A stretch of DNA of 64,000 nt from contig JAENPR010000024.1 of NCBI GenBank assembly GCA_018135685.1, forward strand, positions 1,054,001 through 1,118,000, given 5' to 3'. The notes beneath the pieces were generated by a model, which was not told the origin of the DNA, did not search any database, and saw nothing but the letters and a program-made list of their open reading frames with translations. Position 1 is the stretch's first letter. Each line of letters begins with the position of its first letter. Source of the stretch: Themeda triandra (taxonomy: Eukaryota; Streptophyta; Magnoliopsida; Poales; Poaceae). Below are positions 56,231-64,000 of this stretch, piece after piece. The position numbers and the translations under genes are program-made.

Positions 56231-58183
56231 TGAAAGGTCACAATGGCTAGGGGGAGGGGGGGGGGGTGAATAGCCTAATAAAATTTCTAGCAAGAATACT
56301 AGACAACCCAATTAGATAGCTAGGCGGCAAATGTGCAAAGCTAGTGTTTCGACTACTCTATGCAAGCCGTCCTACCAATCAAGGCTACTCAAATCAAATG
56401 CACACAACAACGGTGATCAATCTACACAATGTCGGTTCACCGAAACCAACCAAGCAATTCTACCCACGGGATTTACTCTATACAATGAGTGGTTCCCGAC
56501 CGACCACAAAAAGCAGTTCTACCCACGGGATTTAAACTACTCAAAGAGTGGTTCCCGACCGACCACAACAAGCAATTCTACTTTGCGGAAAGTAAGGAGG
56601 TGATGGAAGATTATACCGCCGCGAAGAGTAGAAGATGGCCAATCACCGGTGTAGATGCCAATCACCTAGAGAGCTCAAGCACAAGCACAAGGAGGTCGAA
56701 GCCTCGGCAATCACAAATCAACACAATGATTTTTTACCGAGGTTCACTTGCTTCCCTAAGCAAGCTAGTCCTCGTTGTGGCGATGCACTTGCTTGGTGAG
56801 TTGCCCGCTCAATTGGCTCGGTGCCAAAGACCCCAATGGGGAGCCGCAATCTCCACACAAGACAAGGATCCACAAGCCACGAGCAATCCACTAGAGTATC
56901 CTTTCGCGAACTCCCGCGGGGAAGGATCAAGAACCCTCACAAGAACCCGGTGTGGCCTCGAACAATCACCAAGTCGAGCTCAACCACCACCCGCCGCTTC
57001 CAAACCGTCTACGGTGACGGAATCACCGAAGAGTAACAAGAATCCACGGCTCACTCGATGAACAAGTGCCTCTAGATGCAACTCTCAATGCAAATCACTT
57101 GCTCTCACTCAAATCTCTCTCAAGATTAGCAAAGGAATCAAAGAGATGAGTGGGGGAGTGTCTCTCCTGCTCAAAGTATGCTCAAGTGTGTCGAAGTGGC
57201 GAAGAGAACTCCCCAAGCCGGCCAACCCTCTATTTATAGACCCATGTCCGAAATAGAGCCGTTGCCCCTCGGGCTGCTGCTTCAGAACGCGCCGGACGCG
57301 TCTGGTCGAGGCCGCCGGACGCGTCCGGCGCCTCCTCTTGCGCCGCGCCACCCGACCGTTGGGATTTGAAGTGCGCCACGTCACTGAGCGCCGGACGCAG
57401 CACAGTGCTCCGCCCGCGTCCGCCGCGTGAGTCTGTCGCGAGTCCGGTGCCCTCCAGCAGCTCGACCTCGAGCCTTCAGCGAGACCACGCCGGACGCGTC
57501 TGCTGAGAGTCCGACCGAGCGTCCGCACGTGAGCCCCCAACTCTGGAGTTTCTGGTCGACGTCCGTCCAACCGCCAGACGCGCCCAAGCCGCGTCCGGCG
57601 CATGCGCGGTGGCCAAGCCACGCGCGCCAACGCCTAAGCCGCGGACGCGTCTCGCCCGAGTCCGACGCCCTCGCTTCCGAGTCCGACGCCTTGTGATCAT
57701 CATTTCATGCGCCAAACTTGCTCCAAATTGATCCATATCAATTCCCTTGCCTTGTGCACTAACTCCACCAAGTGTTGATCCAATCTCAAGCCTTGGAGTT
57801 AGTATTTCAACCATGAAATGTCGCGCAAGAGTTTGCTCTCTAGTTAGCCTCTCATGCATCATGCAAAGTCACAACTAGAGGCACTTAGGACCGCGAATGA
57901 ACCGAGGAAACCCCTCTTGATAGTCGGTTATCGATCCTAAATGTGGTCACACTCGCTAAGTGTCTTGACCACCAAACCGGAAAGCCCTATCAAGTATACC
58001 TTCACCTTGATCTCCTTGGGCCTCCGTCGGAGCTTGATCACCTCACATGTCCACCATGTTCGCCACCGTGATCACCATGCTCCATCATCCACCATCACGT
58101 TGCTATGTGTCTAACCACACTTAGAGCAAAGCATTATCAACGTTTGAGGGTCATTAATTATCAAAACCAAACCGGAGCTTTCA
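56231..58183 (-). mobile_element. Solo LTR (1,953 bp), copia/Sirevirus-like
   Basis: The termini are TGAAAG and CTTTCA, flanked by a perfect 5 bp duplication AGGGG (56226-56230, 58184-58188). On the minus strand it starts TGAAAGCTCCGGTTTGG and ends with the CCCCC-rich CTAGCCATTG segment. This looks like large plant copia LTRs of the Sirevirus type. A TATA box (TCTATAAATA, 57240-57231) is followed downstream by leader-like sequence. Upstream of it lies a CpG-rich block with repeated GGACGCG motifs. No internal region adjoins, so recombination removed the body. Lineage assignment is from memory of the style of ends, not a search. Confidence 0.85.
57280..57690. repeat. Degenerate GGACGCG/CGTCCGG motif cluster in the LTR
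   Basis: About a dozen copies of short words such as CCGGACGCGTC, GCCGGACGC and CGCGTCCGG lie in both orientations upstream of the LTR TATA box. The palindromic CGGACGCGTCCGG is seen at 57311-57323. Such clusters are compatible with protein-binding sites in the LTR regulatory region. Confidence 0.65.
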
Positions 58184-58188
58184 AGGGG

Positions 58189-58602
58189 GACGAAATAGAT
58201 GTATTTGCGATGGAATGAATAAGCAAGAGAACTAGAAGGAAATCCCTTCCCTCTTGCTCATCCGTGGGTGAACACCTCACGACTGAATCTCCTTGCTCGC
58301 TGCTGCTTCCTCAACTCTCTCCCTCGCAACCATGCAGCCCTAACGTCGCCCATAACAATCAGGTATGAGAGATTAAGCCTTGATCCGCCTCCCCTGCTAC
58401 TCTTGCCATTGTTCCCATCACAACAACCATGGCTAAGCCTGGACGAAAAACTCGAAACTGGCTAGCTCGCTCAACTCGCTCGTAATTGGCTCGGCTCGTG
58501 ATCGACTTGGATTGTTATAATAAACGAATGAAACGTTCTGTAATCTGTGCCTTGTGGCGTGTATGTAAATGCTCTGGTTTGTAGCCTGCACCAATATATA
58601 TA
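58189..58602. other. Spacer between solo LTR and Helitron, no gene
   Basis: Short frames only. CTGGCTAGCTCGCTCAACTC-type repeats at 58458-58490 are seen but not assigned. Confidence 0.45.
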
Positions 58603-60487
58603 CTAGCAGGTATCCCCGTGCTTCGCACGGGGTAGTTAGTCAGAAATATCATTATATTATTATGGCTGTTTATGGAAGCAAAAGATTTTTACTAAAATTA
58701 GTTAGAAACAATGGGTGAGGTAACCGCAAAGGAACCCAACCAAAGCTAGAATGCGTATCGGTTCACTACATAGCACATTTCTCATAGTCAGGAGCAGCCT
58801 CTGCATTTGTAGAACCACATCTGTCATAAAATTGTAATCAGTTAGAACCAATAGCTGAAAGAACCCCTATTACTTTTTGAAAGAACCCCTATTATTTTCT
58901 TAAAGAACCCCTTTTGTGTACCTATTTATGCCCCTTCACTTGGCAGAGTGATGTGTAGGATATAGCACATTTCTCATAGTGAGAAGCGGCCTCCCCATTT
59001 GCAAAATTACATCTGTCATAAATCGGGCAGCTCCCATGTTATCTGTGCAGAACAGTAAAACAATTTGGCAATACTGAAAACACCTATATTCGAAGTGAAT
59101 CTAATGAAGTGAAGTAGTAACTTCACATAATTCATGAAGAAGACAGTCGATGTAACCATGCCATATAGGTAGGAGAATATATGTGGAAAGTAGTCGTGGA
59201 TCATGGAAATGATTGACCTCTTTTTCTTCTTGGTTGTCCTCTGTTAGAGAATTGAGGGGGCTGCGAGGAATAACATTGAGTCCACAGATGGTGTTTTTTA
59301 TAACTTCGCTGACACTGTATCACATTTTGCTGTACAATCAGTAGGTCCAACGATGAAGCATCTATTTAAAAAGAGATACTGCAAATATATATATGGAAAC
59401 AAATTGAATGACTTACTGTCAGTATCTCCATAGGATTGCCTCATCTTTTTTGGGGGACAAATCTTGCTTCCATCACCATCCTTTGCTGGCCATCAAGTAA
59501 CCCATATGTTCACATTTGGGCAACTGCAATTAGCATTTCAGCAACCTTTGCTGCCCATCAATCAGCAATTTGAGCAGCATGTAGTACCTACGAAGGTGAG
59601 GGAATATCAAATAGTTTTTTTTTTTTTTTCCGGTATTCCATCGAACACCTGAAGAACAGAGGGCAGAGGAAGCACGAATTCGATGACTTACCGTGCAGAG
59701 GGTGAAGGAAGTACGCGGAGACAGCACGACAGTGCCCTTGCAGGCTTGCAGCTGTGTGACTGTGCTTGCTCCGTGCGTCGGACCACAGGTGGAATTGTGG
59801 TGCCTGGGCCACGGTCTGGATTGAGGCAGAGCTACACCAACAGAACGGGGCCGCCGCTGGGGCATCCGCGATGGGCGCGTCCAGGGCAGCGAGGTGGCGC
59901 GTCGCGAGTCGAGGAGGCTGCGGCGGACTCGTGCGTCCAGGGCAGGAAGGCCTGCCTGACGGCGGCGGCCCGCAGCCAGGCTGCCACACCGGGGAGGCGC
60001 GTCGCTGCTCCGCGGCGGGGGCCGGTGGTGCCGCAACGTCGGGGCGGCAAAGCCTGGAGAGGGAGGGTGGAGCGTCATCCCTGATAGAGGCGGAGTACGC
60101 CATGAAGCCGGGCTGAGAGGGCGGAGCTGCAGCCTCGCGGCGCGGACATCGGCGGCGGCGGCGCGACCTCGAGGAGGAAGCAGTACTGGGAGGGAGGAGG
60201 TCTCGCTAACGACGTTCGACGGCGCGTCCTCACCGGCGGTGGCGACGCAGGAGGAAGGTGCCGGGCTCTGCGGGATTGGAGTGGCGGATATGCGAGGAGC
60301 CGAGGACAGACAGTCGGGAAGGTTCGGGTCTGGGACACCGAGAGACCGGAAAGCGTACGGACGAAGGTGAGGTGGTAGCGCCCGAGGTAGCGTAGACCTG
60401 GTTCACGGTGGACGCACGTTTACTGCTCCCGGAACAGGACTTTGTGAGAGGATACGGAGATGCTGGGAGCCTCGATTTCAAGAGTTA

Positions 60488-63267
60488 CTGGTATAATGCC
60501 CGTGCTAACGCTACGATTTTATCTTGGGATCTTTATTTAGAAAATAACCATAATTTTTATTAGAATAGTTAAACATCTACACAATTGTATTTGAGCATTT
60601 ATACAATCCGAGAACACTTGTGCATAAAAAGGCATAGTAAGATTATTTCCTATATTTTTTTTGACGCAAAATACCTTTGAGAAGTTTCCCACGGTGGCAA
60701 AACTTTTATAAAACAATAAACAGAAGGTACATAGGGCAAGCTTACAAAAGGCATGGAGGGAAGAAGGAAGAGGAGCTGAGAGGAACTATACAACCAGATT
60801 GAGATATAGAAATGATGAGAGGTATTTTTGTAAGTTTGAGGAACTATACAACCAGCAGGGAGGGAAGAAGGAAGAGTTGTTGAGAGGTATTTTTCCTAGC
60901 AACTTGAGGTTGGGGAAAGGTCATGAATTTTACTTTTTTATAGCAGCAACATTAAGGGATCAAGTCAATGCACAGAGTCCGGATGACCAGATTGAGATCA
61001 AGAAGGGAATGGCCTAAATAAATAATTGACACGATAAATGGGTATGGCATGGAAGTGGGTAGTCTAACTGCTGTTAACCACATAAATAAGTAGACATACT
61101 AACCTTATTTTCCTGAGCAAGACAGGACATTTCCCTTTACCTGCATTAGGAGGACAGGCATAATAGAAAGACAGGACATTTGTAGGGATTTGCAGTAGGA
61201 GGAACAAAAACATTTTGTCCATGACATTAGCTTAGGAGTCATTTGCATCTCCACGCAATTCACACTCTTGAACAAACACCTTGTTCTACTCCAATGTTCA
61301 GAGTAGGCTTCCCACTAAAAATGATAGGGCTGTTATTGACAATATAAATATGTCATTCCATGCAAAAATAGATAAATACAAACGAAGGTCGTCTAATCAG
61401 TTAAAACATATCATCGTGTGCTGCATCATCATTTTTATAACCATTTTGCATCAATGCTCAATAAGTTTGTTATAGCTAAAACAATAGGCCAATCAACAAC
61501 CAAATGTCTGCATTTTTACCAAAGATTTATTCTTGCACTTTGCCATGTATGATACATCCATGTTTGGAAGGATACACCGAAGAAGATGAGGAAATTATAA
61601 AATGAGTAGGTAACAGTATATACCAGGAGCAACACCCCATACTATATATAAGGGCATCGTGCACGGTCAATATACTGCAAGCATAGAAAACTGAGATTAG
61701 AAACCCTGACTATATAAGATATACATTCTTATCTATGTGTCTACATGCTTCTAATCATAGCCATATTATTTGCACATATCAATATAAGAACCATAAAATT
61801 TTGAAATCAGTATATTAAAAATCAACATTCTTATATGAGAATTCGGATAGTCAATAGTCAAAACTGCAATGTTATAGTGCAAGGCCCACACTTCTAGTGC
61901 AAAGCCCACATATGAGAATACTAAAATACAAGTTTGTTGGGTTGCAAAGTTATTAAAATGGATCAGAGTTTAGATTAGCTAGTGATGTCACTGGAAAAAT
62001 GAGGATTCAGAAAATTCATCGACCATTGTGTTCCCTAAATCTCCCACAGCTAACGATGTCATCATCAAGTAGCAAAAACAAATTTTCAAGCCTTTCACAT
62101 GTTTGCTTTATTGCATCCCTCTTAAATAAAAAAAGAAACAAGAGAGAACTCATAAGGCATCAAAATTGTTAAGCAGAAGGAGAAAAAATGCCAATAGCAG
62201 CAGTAAGGAGCAGCAGAGTTTAATTGAATTTTATTCTCAAAATCCTCCACTGACAACTGCATAATCTAATTAATTCATTGAGACTGAAGTATAAAACTTA
62301 TGCTCAAGCTCTTGTGTGTACCTCATCTTGTGCTCCTTTGAAAAGTTACCACTGAATGTCAATGTGTGAGAAAGCGTGAGAAGAAACACAGGTTGGAATG
62401 CTTAGTTCTAGGTAATAGCATTTATGAATCAAATGAAGTTAACTAAATTATCAAATATAGCCAGTAGATCGATCTTCATTGCAAAGCCACCAGAAAACTC
62501 ATCAAATATAGCCAGTAGATCGATCCTCATTGCAAGGCCACCGGATAACCATGCTTTTAGGGCTCCACCTATAGTTTCATACATAATCAGGAATTTATGG
62601 ATCAATAAGATAAATGGAATTTAAATTTATAAGAATCAAAGAATTTTGTTGTTGTCAGGTACCTTCGTACAGATGCATTGCTTGCCATTTTGTCGAACAT
62701 CTTTAGGGACGTTTTCCAAGTATAAATCCAAGGTAGGAGAACACAGAACCTATTGGAGAGGGATGAACCTACATGAGGGCGTCGCCACGAGCACGGGGCG
62801 GGCCGGCGAGCGCGGATCCAAGCGACCTGGTGAGGGCCGCTGCGACGCGACCTGGGTCAGGGCGTCGAGCACGGCTCCGGGTAGCCTGGCGATGACTATC
62901 GCTGTGCGACCCCACGGTCCTGGCCCCCGCACGTACGCCTCTTCGTCTTTGCTCATCCTCGAGCACCGCCGTGTTGGCCGCTGCGGCCCCGTCGCCTTAG
63001 CGCCCGCCTGCGTGACGCCGCGCCTATACGCGCGCTAGGGATTACCTGTACGGGCGAGTCACCAAGGAAATCGCGACGCGGGCGTTTCAAATTTGAAATT
63101 CGTAGGACCTTGATGGACTGGTCGTCTGATTTCGTTGCGTGATTTCTGGAGTTGGAGGGTGAGGACATGTGGTGTGGGCGCGGGTGAGAAGGAGGTTGGG
63201 AAGCCTGACTGTGGGGTCAGGGGTGAAATTCAGACTTCCCACTCTAAGAATCCAATTATAGTAGAGA
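60488..63267 (-). mobile_element. Inner Helitron-like unit (nested or tandem)
   Basis: A second 5' end (TCTCTACTATAATTGG after an A) lies at 63267. A degenerate 3' end with an imperfect hairpin (CGTAGCGTTAGCACG) and CCAG in place of CTAG lies at 60488. The 5' ends of inner and outer units are clearly homologous for about 110 bases. Whether the inner unit inserted into the outer one or 5' ends were duplicated in place is unresolved. Confidence 0.55.
62451..62551 (+). repeat. 51 bp tandem duplication
   Basis: TCAAATATAGCCAGTAGATC starts at 62451 and again at 62502. The copies match for about 48 bases with five substitutions, inside the inner Helitron unit. Confidence 0.87.
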
Positions 63268-63376
63268 TTGCGTGATTTCAGGAGTTGGAGGGTGAGAACA
63301 TATGGTGTGGGCGCGGGTGAGAAAGAGGGTGGGAAGCCTGATTGTGAGGTCAGGGGGTGAGATTCTATAGTAGAGA

Positions 63377-64000
63377 TTAAAAAGTAAGTCTGACAAAAAG
63401 GTTATATATTGTGGTAGCAAATCATTATATATTTATGTAGTAGAAATCAAAGAAAGGGGCACTTACAGTACCATATAGATCAACGATCCTTGTGAATATC
63501 ATTTTAAAAGGTGTCTATTAATCAGCATATGAGCATTGCCTTTTTTCCCTAAAACTGAATCACATGCACACAAAAAAAAAACATCTGAACACTGTGTTTC
63601 ATTAGAAGAAAAGGAAAGGTGGTGACTGTACATACTCCTCTCCTGCTGCAGAAACACCGGAAGGGGATCATCAGATCTTTAGCCTGAAGATCCATCAGAG
63701 CATGAAAATCGGCCAGAATGTCATCTTGCACGTGTGATAACTGCTTACACCTGCACACATGGCAATCAAAAATTAAGACATTCAAATGACTGACTGTGAC
63801 TGTAGATGAATCGGATTATGATTGGGGATCAGCCCCCTGAAAACCATCAAACCACGTTTATGTAGCATCGCATCGCGTTGGGGATTTCACTAAGAACAAG
63901 ATCTTTCTCCTTCCTGCTTGGGCGCTGGTGGGTCATGGTGTGGGACGGCCGCTCGGGCGCTCGGCGACCACGGCCGCGACGACTGTGAACGCTACTGGGA
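63377..64000. other. Right flank; possible exon fragment of an unidentified gene
   Basis: On the minus strand a frame near 63755-63640 reads CKQLSHVQDDILADFHALMD behind an acceptor-like GTGTGCAG. The GC-rich end (63920-64000) could be an upstream exon. I cannot identify the protein or prove splicing, so this is a hint, not a gene call. Confidence 0.3.

Larger units (their letters stand above)
58603..63376 (-). mobile_element. Helitron (outer span, ~4.8 kb)
   Basis: On the minus strand the 5' end is TCTCTACTATAG after a host A (63376). The 3' end is CTAG before a host T (58603). An 8 bp perfect stem (CCCCGTGC TTC GCACGGGG, 58614-58632) lies seven bases inside the 3' end. No Rep/helicase frame is seen, so it is non-autonomous. 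The GC-rich stretches 59690-60480 and 62770-63060 look like captured gene fragments but cannot be named. A second pair of Helitron ends lies inside. Confidence 0.75.

Noticed and set aside
63549..63785. Minus-strand frame as a complete gene
   Set aside because: Only a short possible exon is visible, with no identifiable family and no confirmed splice partners within the window.

Overview
The window looks like nuclear DNA of a grass (Poaceae). It has intron-containing eukaryotic genes with GC-rich first exons. The space between them is filled with Stowaway-, Tourist/PIF-, hAT- and MULE-type miniature transposons, Helitrons, solo LTRs and 5'-truncated LINEs, a mix typical of grass euchromatin. 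The species cannot be named from the sequence. No tRNA, rRNA or CRISPR was found.

Three host genes are well supported. (1) A minus-strand YLS8/DIM1 gene (U5 snRNP thioredoxin-like protein, 142 aa) has exon 1 at 10606-10487 and exon 2 at 7411-7103. The ~3.1 kb intron between them holds a Stowaway, a solo LTR and a PIF-like element. (2) A plus-strand class II trehalose-6-phosphate synthase-like gene (854 aa spliced) spans 23484-26228, with a ~2.2 kb leader intron. Both coding introns are multiples of three and stop-free. (3) A plus-strand Raf-like (group C) MAPKKK-type kinase (612 aa) spans 42740-46164 in three exons. Its first intron contains a ~650 bp tandem duplication.

The rest is layered transposon insertion. 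At 1-5550 a broken Ty1/Copia element sits at the end of a LINE that itself carries a 330 bp Helitron. At 11-20 kb there are MITEs, a 251 bp tandem repeat and two small hAT elements with 8 bp target duplications. At 27-31 kb there is one LINE with perfect TSDs, a PIF-like element and a decayed LINE. At 31.5-37.1 kb there is gene-like but unassigned sequence, split by a hAT element and ending in a clear Helitron 3' terminus. At 37.4-40.5 kb a 1.05 kb MULE foldback is followed by a 1.9 kb retroposon with a short tandem-repeat block. At 47.5-49 kb a LINE is split by a PIF element with an exact TAA duplication. At 53.6-55.7 kb a mariner-like transposase relic forms a ~2.15 kb palindrome. At 56.2-58.2 kb there is a 1,953 bp solo LTR. 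At 58.6-63.4 kb there are nested or tandem Helitrons.

The host genes encode unrelated functions (splicing, sugar signalling, protein phosphorylation) and are not an operon or pathway cluster. The main interest lies in exactly readable insertion junctions, two very large palindromes, a doubled Helitron 5' end, frame-neutral introns and an unusual retroposon.
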